A DNA stretch of 47,531 bases from Sulfoacidibacillus thermotolerans (GTDB lineage: Bacteria > Bacillota > Bacilli > Alicyclobacillales > SLC66), in NCBI RefSeq assembly GCF_003144315.1, contig NZ_MPDK01000020.1:1-47531 (forward strand), in the 5' to 3' direction. A program made the position numbers and the translations under genes. Below are positions 1 through 7,533 of this stretch, piece by piece (within the stretch, counting starts at the first letter, position 1; each line of letters starts with the position of its first letter). A model generated the notes under the pieces. The model ran no database searches and had not been told where the DNA came from. It saw only the letters and a program-made list of their open reading frames with translations.

Positions 1-2
1 TT

Positions 3-244
3 CGCAACGACGAACGGCATAAACTCACCACCCGCCTAGCAAGTCAATACGGTGTGATCGTCATGGAGGATGTAAACGTAAAGGGCATGATGGCGAATCA
101 TCGTTTGGCAAGAGCGGTGGGAGACATGGGATTTCACGAGTACAAGAAAGCATGCCGCTATCCGTGCGAGAATGGACATGCTTAAAATGCGACACGCATC
201 ATGACCGCTGCGTGGATTTAAGTCAGTTTGGAGGAACGGTTTAA
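3..244 (+). pseudogene. Decayed C-terminal fragment of a TnpB (IS200/IS605 OrfB) nuclease
   Basis: The frame starting at base 3 reads RNDERHKLTTRL, then VIVMEDVNVKGM, then NHRLARAVGDMGFHEYKK. This is the late RuvC region of TnpB, where the Glu of the MEDVNVKGM motif is catalytic. A TAA at 183 interrupts it. A second frame (about 186-244) carries CDTHHDRCVDLS, a decayed version of the C-terminal zinc-finger and RuvC-III segment (usual form C..CG..HDRD.NA). The 5' part lies outside the window. TnpB is an RNA-guided nuclease encoded by IS200/IS605 elements. This copy cannot be functional because of the stop, the lost cysteines and the missing final Asp context. Family assignment is by motif recognition only. 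Confidence 0.75.
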
Positions 245-379
245 AAGGCATCTAGAAAATCAGGTCTAAAAAGCATAAAGGCAAGATTTTATTGTAAATG
301 TTTAACACGTGAGATATGCTATTGTTATTATGGTTATTTAAAATGAAAAAGTTAGATCTTAAAAAGGAGAGATTGTATT

Positions 380-727
380 GTGGAGCGTAAATCTCAAGTA
401 ATTGCTGTTGCTGTGCAAGAGAATGGTGATATTTATCGTTTTTGGGGGAGAGCACCCAAAGTAGCAGTAGCTTCAGTACAAGATGGGGCGATCATCGATT
501 GGAAAGAGTATCCGGTGCAGTGGGACATTGCCCGAGAGGAAACAACTGAAGGTCTACATCATGCTCAAATTGCCAAATGGATTATGGAGCATCATGTGAC
601 GGGAGTCGTAGCGGTAGGGTTAGGCGATGATATGGAACGCATGTTGAGGAAAATTGGATTGGATATCTACTTAGGTTTTAATGGAAAAGCGCGCGATGCA
701 GTGAAACAAATTGCTGTGAAATCGTAA
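380..727 (+). CDS. NifX/NifB-type dinitrogenase iron-molybdenum cofactor domain protein
   Basis: This 115-residue protein matches the small stand-alone domain family PF02579. The visible pattern is an N-terminal IAVAVQENGDIYRFWGRAP, then a WKEYPVQWD segment, EGLHHAQIAKWI, and VVAVGLGDDMERMLRKIGLDIY. The family binds Fe-S or FeMo-cofactor precursors in nitrogenase assembly, but many stand-alone members occur in organisms without nitrogenase and have no known role. No nif genes are nearby. The start is GTG at 380, 8 bases after AAGGAGA (363-369). It appears monocistronic. Function beyond the domain is unknown. Confidence 0.75.
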   Translation: MERKSQVIAVAVQENGDIYRFWGRAPKVAVASVQDGAIIDWKEYPVQWDIAREETTEGLHHAQIAKWIMEHHVTGVVAVGLGDDMERMLRKIGLDIYLGFNGKARDAVKQIAVKS

Positions 728-1866
728 GCTTGAACAGGAAACAATAATAAATTAATTTCGACTTTGAACTAAAATAAAAGTATCTGGTCGATTTCTTGAT
801 TGTGTGTAATTTCGCTTTCTTTTTGTCGATAGGGTGCTTGTCCCATCATTGTCTTTCGACGACTTGAAGCTTCTTTTTACTTATCTCGTGATTCGTGTGG
901 CTCCATCCTTTCATGGATGCGATTTGGTTTGTCTACTAGGTACCTAAGCGCAAGGTAGGAATCTCATGATGCCGCCATCTTGGTTTCTATCTTAATTTTT
1001 CCTGTGCTTCATGCAACGCAAAGCATACGTGTCCAAAAGGCGATGAGCCGATCATGGTGTCTTGTCATACTAAACTTACACAGTCGAATGTGTTAGGTGA
1101 AGAGTCCTAAGGTGTGAGAAGCTAGGGAGTCTGGTATGAGAAATCTGCACGCGTGTTCTTCTATAAGGGGAAACGGCACAAGAAGACCACGCAATGAGTA
1201 AGGTCTACAAGGCTGTGTCCTACCTACCCTATTTCTTTAATGCGGCTGACTTTCTTGGGTTATCACACTTTAAATTCTTATTATTCAGACTAATATTCTT
1301 TGATATGTGAAATCACTTCAGAACTCCATCTGATCTCGTAGTCTTTTTTATTATACTCTCATTTTTGTGAAAGCGAACTTTATTGTTGCCTCAGTTCGGC
1401 AAGTTATTCTTAACTAGTGGTGTAACAGAATAGTTAGCTCCATAGAGAAGATGCTCTTCATGTAAAACAGCCCCCATGAGCTGCCTCTGAATAAATAGCA
1501 TTTTTAAGGTAATAAGCAATTGAAAGTATTCGTTGTATGGTGTGTCTACGTTAATCTGCCAATTAATCGTTTCTTACTCCGCGCCCATTTCGTCTCTCCA
1601 TCTTTACTCTCTCACTTATATCTTTAAGATCCGTTTAAATCCTCCTTATGTTACGGAACTTTAGTATAACTCTCCTCTATTACCAGAACGACGAGTTTCC
1701 TGATTATACACCCATGATACTGCTCCATAATTTCTTTGTAAGTTTTTGTGAAATATTAATCCAATCTTTTCTGTATATTCACTCGATACGAGCATCAACA
1801 TAGTAACCTTCTAAGTGAAGAATCTATTTGTTTTTGTTTTTAAAAAGACGTTGGGGAGGAGATTAC
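728..1866. other. Gene-free decayed intergenic region of about 1.1 kb
   Basis: No credible coding frame spans this region. The first half has mixed composition with stop codons in all frames. The part from about 1240 to 1860 is AT-rich and contains the presumed promoter region of the MFS gene. A stretch around 1087-1240 resembles the 3' end of a group II intron and is listed separately. The rest shows nothing recognisable. Confidence 0.5.
1087..1240 (+). other. Possible decayed 3' end (domain V/VI) of a group II intron
   Basis: The segment starting GAGTCTGGTATGAG (about 1127) continues AAATCTGCACG and TTCTTCTATAAGGGGAAA. It follows the spacing of a bacterial intron domain V, usually GAGCCGTATGAG, GAAA, CTCACGTACGGTTCT, AAGGGGGAAA. 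It is not a clean match, and the expected stem pairs are only partly kept. An RT fragment at 18720-18979 shows that group II introns have been present. Interpretation is weak. Confidence 0.3.
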
Positions 1867-3264
1867 ATGGAGAATCAAAGTCCATTCTTTGCACTTGACA
1901 ATGTTCGGTTTAATTGGTTTCACGGGAAATCAATGATCACAACTGGGATGGGGGTATTCACGGATGGATATGATTTATCATCAATTGGCATTGTATTACC
2001 TATGGTTTTGGCATCCTTAGGAATCAAAAATTTAACGGGAATGCAAAGCTCCTTTTTAGCAGGTAGTGCGTTAATTGGAGCAGCCATAGGGGCTTTGTTG
2101 TTTGGTTTGTTGGCTAATCGCGGTCGTAAAGCCTTTTATGGGTTAGATGTTTTTATTATGGCTATTGCATCACTGGCGCAAGCGTTTGTCACAAATGTGC
2201 CAGAGTTAATTCTGATACGTTTTATCTTGGGAGTTGGTATTGGTGCTGACTATGTGTTATCTCCTTTGATTATGGCGGAAAATGCAAATAAGCAGGATCG
2301 CGGGAAAAGTATGGCGATTGGTTTTGGATTGACTTGGGGACTGGGAGCTACATTTGCTGCGATCCTCTATTTGATCTTGGGTGCTATGCATGAACCACAA
2401 AATATCATTTGGCGCGTTGTTCTAGGATTTGGCGTTGTTCCAGCAGCGTCTGTCATTTATTTGCGCCGAAAATTACCTGAAACTCCGAGATTTCTTGCAC
2501 GTATTAAAGGAGATCGTTCGGCTCTCCAACAAGTGATTCAATATGTGGTAGGTGAAGATGTCAAACAGTATGTCGATGAGGAATTGATCTTACAAGACCA
2601 TCACCAAGCAACAGAATATTGGAAACGAAATGGGAGCAATATTTTAACGGCATGCTTATTATGGTTTTTATTTGATATTGTTGTATATTCGGGGATTTTA
2701 TTTGGTCCATCATTAATTGCTAAAGGGCTAAACTTGACTGCAGGAACATTTCAACTTGTTATGGAGTTTGCATTTACCGTACCAGGAGCCATTATTGCTG
2801 TAATATTTATTGATCGATGGGGTCGCAAACCTTTGCAAGCACTTGGTTTTATAGGAATGGCTATTGCACTCGGTGCGTTTAGTTTTTTTAGAGTAGAATC
2901 GGCTGCGATTCCCATGATCGGTCTCATATTGTACGGCAGTCAAAACTTATTTTCACAAATAGGTCCTGGATCTGTGTCTGCATCGGGCATGCTTGGCGTT
3001 GAATTAGCACCGACAAAGATTCGCAGTTTTGTACAGGGGATTACCGTCGCATCAGGAAGACTTGGTGCCTCGTTTACAGCATTTGTTTTTCCTGCGTTAT
3101 TTCAGACATGGGGCGAATCTTTTGCAATTGGCTTTTTATCTACATTGGCATTATTCGCTGCGATCATTACAATTTTAGTTATTCCGGAGACGAAAAAACA
3201 GTCTCTTGAAGAAACTTCTAGAGAAATTGATAGGAGCACCGAGGTACAAACAACTACGGCTTAA
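1867..3264 (+). CDS. MFS transporter, metabolite:H+ symporter / sugar-porter type
   Basis: The 465-residue protein has about 12 hydrophobic segments and is expected in the cytoplasmic membrane. It has the early GMGVFTDGYDLSSIG motif typical of the phosphate, organic-acid and aromatic-acid MFS branch. The loop 2-3 motif reads GLLANRGRKAFYGLDVFIM, and the matching signature in the second half is FIDRWGRKPLQALG. PETPRFLARIKGD follows helix 6, as in sugar-porter relatives. The start is ATG at 1867, which lies behind GGGGAGGAG (1853-1861). An upstream in-frame TTG at 1828 has no ribosome binding site. Substrate cannot be read from sequence. It stands alone after a long gap, and the next gene starts 68 bases downstream. 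Confidence 0.85.
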   Translation: MENQSPFFALDNVRFNWFHGKSMITTGMGVFTDGYDLSSIGIVLPMVLASLGIKNLTGMQSSFLAGSALIGAAIGALLFGLLANRGRKAFYGLDVFIMAIASLAQAFVTNVPELILIRFILGVGIGADYVLSPLIMAENANKQDRGKSMAIGFGLTWGLGATFAAILYLILGAMHEPQNIIWRVVLGFGVVPAASVIYLRRKLPETPRFLARIKGDRSALQQVIQYVVGEDVKQYVDEELILQDHHQATEYWKRNGSNILTACLLWFLFDIVVYSGILFGPSLIAKGLNLTAGTFQLVMEFAFTVPGAIIAVIFIDRWGRKPLQALGFIGMAIALGAFSFFRVESAAIPMIGLILYGSQNLFSQIGPGSVSASGMLGVELAPTKIRSFVQGITVASGRLGASFTAFVFPALFQTWGESFAIGFLSTLALFAAIITILVIPETKKQSLEETSREIDRSTEVQTTTA

Positions 3265-3332
3265 GGCAAGGTTCTTGAAAACAGAATGAATAGAATAGCA
3301 ACTGACTTTCTGTATATTTTGGAGGTGCTTAT

Positions 3333-4130
3333 ATGAGTCGGCGTATTGCAGTGATAGGTGATTTGCATTACTGTCTTACGAATGATCAAAAATTTGCAGA
3401 AAGAAATCTTTTTTACAAAGGAATGTTGGAAGCGTTTTTTTCAATAGAAGCGGATCTTCATGTGGCACTAGGGGATATCACACATAATGGAACACGTGAA
3501 GAATGGAAAGAGTTCATCACTCTAGCAAAATATTTGGCGGCACAAACCCAGTGTAACTTTCAGTTTGTAATTGGAAACCATGACACGTTACACTGCTTTA
3601 AAAGTGATATTGTAGAACTGACTGCTCAACCCTTATATACAATGATAGAATGGCAAGACTTGCGAGTCGTTTTGCTTGATACAACTAAAGAGACATCTCC
3701 TTTGAATTGGGGAGGTGAAATTCATGATGCGCAATTTGAATGGATACGTTCTCTTCGTGCGCACCCATCTAAAGTGACAGCAATTTTTGCTCATCATCCG
3801 TTCCCAAATACGACAAGTGGCGCGAATCAACCTATGATGTCACTTTCTACACCGCATGAACTTTATTTCGAAATGTCCCAATCGGATTGTCGTGTCATCT
3901 ATGTAAATGGACACAATCACATACAAAGTGTATTCGTTGATGCGGTTTTGTGGCCAAAATGGACCTTTGTACAAGCGGCCTCGATTCTTTCGAGTCCCTC
4001 TTTTTTATTGCTAGAAGTTTCACTTGGACAATTTCGTACGTCGACCATCGTCAGTGATGATCCAGCGATTCATCATACAGCAAAGCGACTGCGTGCTGAT
4101 CTGGAACAGTACTATCATCCCAAAGTATGA
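3333..4130 (+). CDS. Calcineurin-like metallophosphoesterase
   Basis: The 265-residue protein carries the ordered metallophosphatase motifs: GDLHY near residue 9, ALGDITHNG near residue 45, IGNHDT near residue 81, AHHPFP near residue 152 and NGHNH near residue 191. These are the two-metal ligands of the calcineurin-like fold. The family includes cyclic-nucleotide and other phosphodiesterases, and the substrate is unknown here. There is no signal peptide, so it is probably cytoplasmic. The ribosome binding site is GGAGGTG at 3321-3327, before ATG 3333. It may be co-transcribed with the MFS gene. It is not obviously linked to the CRISPR locus downstream. Confidence 0.85.
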   Translation: MSRRIAVIGDLHYCLTNDQKFAERNLFYKGMLEAFFSIEADLHVALGDITHNGTREEWKEFITLAKYLAAQTQCNFQFVIGNHDTLHCFKSDIVELTAQPLYTMIEWQDLRVVLLDTTKETSPLNWGGEIHDAQFEWIRSLRAHPSKVTAIFAHHPFPNTTSGANQPMMSLSTPHELYFEMSQSDCRVIYVNGHNHIQSVFVDAVLWPKWTFVQAASILSSPSFLLLEVSLGQFRTSTIVSDDPAIHHTAKRLRADLEQYYHPKV

Positions 4131-4429
4131 GTATGCAATGTCTAATAAGTTCTAGAATTAGATTTGAGTCTATACCTTTTAGGTCAGCCATCAAGTTGTT
4201 AAGTCATTAAAGAAGCGGAGGTAAAAAGTTATGACTCAACGTTTCAACGTGAATTCAGTGTGATCGGATGGTTAGATTTTTACATAGGATGGCCAGTTGT
4301 TGGTTATTAAATCTACGTACAACCTAGTTACAACATGTTCATCTTGGTATTGTTAACCATCCCAGTATGTCTGGAGATTCCACACCGTGTGGAAGTATCT
4401 AAAACTTCTCTTTCAAGTGTGTTATTCTT
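4131..4429. other. Intergenic region upstream of the pseudo-repeat RNA; broken small ORF and a palindrome
   Basis: A good ribosome binding site, GCGGAGGT (4215-4222), precedes ATG 4231. The frame reads only MTQRFNVNSV before TGA at 4261. A shifted frame continues VIGWLDFYIGWPVVGY to a TAA at 4308. Together they look like a frameshifted remnant of a small hydrophobic protein that I do not recognise. A 17-bp palindrome, TTCCACACCGTGTGGAA, lies at 4378-4394. It could be an operator or the 3' structure of the minus-strand RNA; no T-run follows it. Confidence 0.4.
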
Positions 4430-4527
4430 TTTGGGATCCCTTTAAGGCAGACTATATTTTCAAGTAAACTTCTGTGATTTGTCAATAAAAAAGAGAATTT
4501 CGATTCCTTTTAGGCAGATTAGATATA
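4430..4527 (-). ncRNA. CRISPR-resembling RNA (CreR/CreA-like): two decayed repeats around a 37-nt pseudo-spacer
   Basis: Read on the minus strand, 4526 to 4497 matches the array repeat at 19 of 30 positions. It keeps the CTGCCT core and an 8-nt handle ATCGAAAT against ATCGGAAC. Positions 4459 to 4430 match the repeat at 21 of 30, keeping TATAG, CTGCCTT and AGGGATC. The two copies are 67 nt apart, so the pseudo-spacer (4496 to 4460) is 37 nt; both values equal those of the real array. The pseudo-spacer begins TCTCTTTTTTATT, and those 13 nt recur exactly at 4578-4590 upstream of cas6. The match extends to 20 of 22 nt (mismatches at positions 14 and 21). Known CreR/CreA RNAs are processed by Cas6, load into Cascade and repress a promoter through seed-only pairing. 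The sequence shows the repeats and the match; expression and repression are inferred. Confidence 0.75.
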
Positions 4528-4533
4528 GTAATT

Positions 4534-4542
4534 ATTATACCA
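4534..4542 (-). promoter_or_regulatory. Extended -10 promoter for the CRISPR-resembling RNA
   Basis: On the minus strand this reads TGG TATAAT, a perfect -10 hexamer with the TGn extension. The -35 region at a 17-nt distance is weak (TGTATG), as expected for extended -10 promoters. A start about 7 nt downstream falls at base 4527, one base before the first pseudo-repeat. It lies immediately beside the presumed cas6 promoter, which points the opposite way. Confidence 0.6.
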
Positions 4543-4547
4543 TGTTA

Positions 4548-4600
4548 TTGAATGATCATACACCGCATTTATTCTTATCTCTTTTTTATTTACAAATTAT
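4548..4600 (+). promoter_or_regulatory. Presumed cas operon promoter with the pseudo-spacer target
   Basis: A -35-like TTGAAT (4548-4553) and a -10-like TATTCT (4570-4575), spaced 16 nt, would start transcription near 4582. That is about 88 bases before cas6. TATCTC at 4576 is an alternative -10. The sequence 4578-4599 is the near-identical copy of the pseudo-spacer. It is preceded on the same strand by TTA (4575-4577), which would sit in the 5' PAM position of a type I system. Binding of Cascade here would cover the transcription start. The exact promoter elements are uncertain. Confidence 0.5.
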
Positions 4601-4669
4601 TTAGCGGGTGCTACCATGAAGAAAATTTAACAATTATACAATCTGCGATGGAATGGAGGTGAGATATAC

Positions 4670-5428
4670 ATGCGTTGTCGCATAGAGATGTTGCCGAAGT
4701 CGCCGCTTAAGTTACCGTTGCACTATCCGGAGATAGTACAAGGGTTGATCTATCGTATGCTGAGCGATAAAGCCTCTAGCACGCAACTGCACGATCACGG
4801 TCTACGTCAAGTTGGCGGGAAACCAGTGAAATTATTTGCGTATTCGAAGCTATTGGGTAAGTACAGAATTGATCGTAATAATAAAACCATTTCGATTTTG
4901 GGATCTGTTGATTTAGTTGTGACGAGTGCGCTAGATGAAATGGTTTATGATCTTGCGACCTCTCTACTGAAAGCTGATCGAATTTCCCTTCATGGTACAG
5001 AGATGCAGGTGCGGCAGGTGCAGTTACAGTCGTATTGTGGTAGGAACACACATAACCAAATTCGATTGCTCTCACCCGTCGTGACGTATCGAACGATCAC
5101 GCAACCGAATGGAAAGAAGTTTACACAATATTATAAACCTGGAACAGAGGAATTTGATACACTTTTACGTCAGAATTTGGCGCTGAAGGCGAATGCATTA
5201 GGGTGGCAGGTGACATCGAAGGATGTGGATTTATCATTGATTCCTGTCAATGCAGGGGCAATACGCGAACGAATTATCTTGTTTCATGGGTCGCCCATTC
5301 ACGCTTGGGATGGTGATTTTCGCTTGCAGGGCTCTACGAAATTTATTGAACTAGCTTGGAATGCGGGCTTAGGAGGGAAGGGAAGCTCTGGTTTTGGAGT
5401 ATTTGATGTATTTTCACAAGGGAGGTGA
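4670..5428 (+). CDS. cas6: CRISPR pre-crRNA endoribonuclease Cas6
   Basis: The 252-residue protein has the Cas6 signature at its C-terminus: a glycine-rich loop GLGGKGSSGFGVF (about residues 234-246). Its N-terminus, MRCRIEMLPKSPLKLP, is the first strand of a ferredoxin-like fold, and HYPEIVQGLIYRML follows as the first helix. In type I-B systems Cas6 cuts the repeat RNA and leaves an 8-nt 5' handle, here expected to be ATCGGAAC. The catalytic histidine cannot be assigned with certainty; early His residues such as those around HYPEIV and LHDHG are candidates. The start is ATG 4670 with GGAGGTGA at 4656-4663. It is the first gene of the cas operon, and its stop overlaps the ribosome binding region of cas8. 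It should also process the pseudo-repeat RNA just upstream. Confidence 0.88.
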   Translation: MRCRIEMLPKSPLKLPLHYPEIVQGLIYRMLSDKASSTQLHDHGLRQVGGKPVKLFAYSKLLGKYRIDRNNKTISILGSVDLVVTSALDEMVYDLATSLLKADRISLHGTEMQVRQVQLQSYCGRNTHNQIRLLSPVVTYRTITQPNGKKFTQYYKPGTEEFDTLLRQNLALKANALGWQVTSKDVDLSLIPVNAGAIRERIILFHGSPIHAWDGDFRLQGSTKFIELAWNAGLGGKGSSGFGVFDVFSQGR

Positions 5429-5433
5429 TGAAA

Positions 5434-7497
5434 ATGTTAGAGGCAATGGTTCAATTGGGGCGTTTGCTCGGTAGAAAGAGCGGAGAAAGCGATACGGAAG
5501 CGCTGGTCAAACCTATGCCGAATTTGGTTGGTAAGGGTAAACGTTTTGTGGTGGAAATGAATATTGACACAGTCAGGGGAAAATTGACCTTTACTCCTAT
5601 CGAATGTGAGCCAGCTGATAAGATCAGACTGGCCAAGGAATTATTGTGGATTGGAAATGCCGATGGCGCAGCCAGCCTGCAATGGACTGCCACAACTCAA
5701 AATCTATCCTATTTACTTTCACAAACAATCCCGAATCTTTTCAGGATACTACCAGAAAATTCTGAAGTGCGAGACTGGCTGAATCCAGTTCTCCATTCTT
5801 TGATGGTAGATCTCGGTCCTCAGAAAAAAGGTTCAGAAGAACGGTATCGCCATATCTTGGATCTGAGTCGGCTATCTAATATACCAAGCGCAGAGTGGGA
5901 AAATCTTCTTGATAAAACTCGAGATCAATCCGATCATTCAATTCGCGCAAAGGAACTTGTGCCCGAACTGGAAAAAATGGTGCTTCAGCGCGAAGGGTAT
6001 TCATTAAGCCAGGTTTATCTTTTTACGCTGTTATTGGATGGAAAGCGTGTGGTCGATCATCCGGATTATCGAGCCTTGGTGATGCGCAACAAAGTCGAAG
6101 CTGTATTTGAAGATGCACAGGCGGGTCGCTGTTCTGCATGTGGGAAAAGTGGTACGGTCACCTCCAACCTTACGCGAATGAAGTTTAAATATTATAACAC
6201 AGACAAGATGTCATTTGCGAGCGGTGTGGACAAGAAACGCTTTGATCGCAATCTTTCATTGTGTTCTTCTTGCTATACGGCATGTCTCGCGGCCGAACCT
6301 TTCGTTATGGGTCATATGTCGTCAAGAATTGGACACTTACGATTTTATGTTATTCCTGAGATTTTTGGACCTGTTTCAGACGAGTTGGATCCATATCGAT
6401 GGAATCGGCGTGCGTGGAATCAGGTTCAGTCCGCTCTCAACTTCAAGGAAATTGCCGAATTAGAAGATGAACTGGCATTAGAACAATCTGTATATGAACA
6501 GGGGTACGTGGTAAATCTTTTATTCCATGTATGGAACAATGCTGAACTCCGTCTATTCAACTTGGTTCGCGATGTGCCAAAAACGAGGTTTGAGACAATA
6601 CAAGAAGGATTTCAGCGTGCTGATCGAATCGCTAAATTGATGCTAGGACCCCGTTCAAATAACGAACAGTGGAATTGGAGACCCGATTTTAATACGATTT
6701 ATCATTTGATTCCGGTCAGCCGTTCCAATAAAACTCAAGAATATAGGCGTGTATTGCAGGTTTTTGATGCCATTTTGACAGGACAACCCGTCTCTTACAA
6801 ATTGCTGATGCAATCGTTCGCAAAGCTTATCGAAATTCGGCGTTTTGGACGGTATGATGCAACAAATGTAGAGGAGCCAAAAGCCGGGTATGAATTAGCA
6901 AGGCTAACAGATGATGTACTGATGGCGAACATTGTATTATTCAGTTTGCAGGATCTCGGACAACTTGCTACAGATAGCCCAATGAAAAGGAGGGACGGTC
7001 ATTTGGATACAAATCATGATGTTGTAAATGAAAAGGTGAACCCTGAGATGTTTTTGGAGACCGTCGGTTATAAGGCGAGTCACGAAGCGCTGTTTTGGCT
7101 TGGAGCCGCGATTGCAAGTGTGGCTACCGCACAGCAGAAGAATGGTTTAGACACTATGCCTGTACTTGAAAAGATCAATTACCGGGGGATGAATGCTGGT
7201 GACGTTGTTCGTCTTGTAGGCAAGATAGAGGATGCTTTTCGGCAATACAAGTTGTTTGGCTCAGGCGCCGATACATTGTTTCGCATGCATACAGCTTTTG
7301 CTGCGGCGTTGGACACGGCTGCGTCGCCTCTGCGCTGGAAGAAAGAGTATTCGATGACGGACGAGGAAGCTGTTTTTTACATTCTATCCGGCTTTGCTGT
7401 CAAACGAAAGGAGATTCTTTCGCATCGGCGTAAAGATACAACGAAAGTGGGTCTTGATCAGGATACGCAAAATAATGATTTGCAAAATACACAATAA
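5434..7497 (+). CDS. cas8b: Type I-B Cascade large subunit Cas8b (TM1802-like)
   Basis: The 687-residue protein sits between cas6 and cas7, the usual place of the large subunit. It has a zinc-ribbon-like module around residues 230-290: CSACGKSGT, then LSLCSSCYTAC. This is typical of the TM1802/Cas8b group. Cas8 recognises the PAM and helps recruit Cas3. Overall divergence is high and I cannot point to PAM-contact residues. The start is taken as ATG 5434, 8 bases after GGAGG at 5421-5425. In-frame GTG 5425 and ATG 5428 lie too close to that site. The last 30 or so residues are polar and low in complexity. An internal translation start for a small subunit, as reported for some Cas8 genes, cannot be excluded; candidate methionines are present in the C-terminal third. 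Confidence 0.82.
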   Translation: MLEAMVQLGRLLGRKSGESDTEALVKPMPNLVGKGKRFVVEMNIDTVRGKLTFTPIECEPADKIRLAKELLWIGNADGAASLQWTATTQNLSYLLSQTIPNLFRILPENSEVRDWLNPVLHSLMVDLGPQKKGSEERYRHILDLSRLSNIPSAEWENLLDKTRDQSDHSIRAKELVPELEKMVLQREGYSLSQVYLFTLLLDGKRVVDHPDYRALVMRNKVEAVFEDAQAGRCSACGKSGTVTSNLTRMKFKYYNTDKMSFASGVDKKRFDRNLSLCSSCYTACLAAEPFVMGHMSSRIGHLRFYVIPEIFGPVSDELDPYRWNRRAWNQVQSALNFKEIAELEDELALEQSVYEQGYVVNLLFHVWNNAELRLFNLVRDVPKTRFETIQEGFQRADRIAKLMLGPRSNNEQWNWRPDFNTIYHLIPVSRSNKTQEYRRVLQVFDAILTGQPVSYKLLMQSFAKLIEIRRFGRYDATNVEEPKAGYELARLTDDVLMANIVLFSLQDLGQLATDSPMKRRDGHLDTNHDVVNEKVNPEMFLETVGYKASHEALFWLGAAIASVATAQQKNGLDTMPVLEKINYRGMNAGDVVRLVGKIEDAFRQYKLFGSGADTLFRMHTAFAAALDTAASPLRWKKEYSMTDEEAVFYILSGFAVKRKEILSHRRKDTTKVGLDQDTQNNDLQNTQ

Positions 7498-7533
7498 AAC
7501 GCCTGAGAGCATAATCTTGAGGAGGAAAAAACA

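Noticed and set aside
36-455. Minus-strand ORFs of 71 and 67 codons at the left edge
   Set aside because: They overlap the TnpB fragment and the NifX-like gene and show no family features.
4231-4527. A full CreTA toxin-antitoxin pair upstream of cas6
   Set aside because: The small ORF is on the other strand, is frameshifted, and the pseudo-spacer matches the cas6 promoter rather than the promoter of that ORF.
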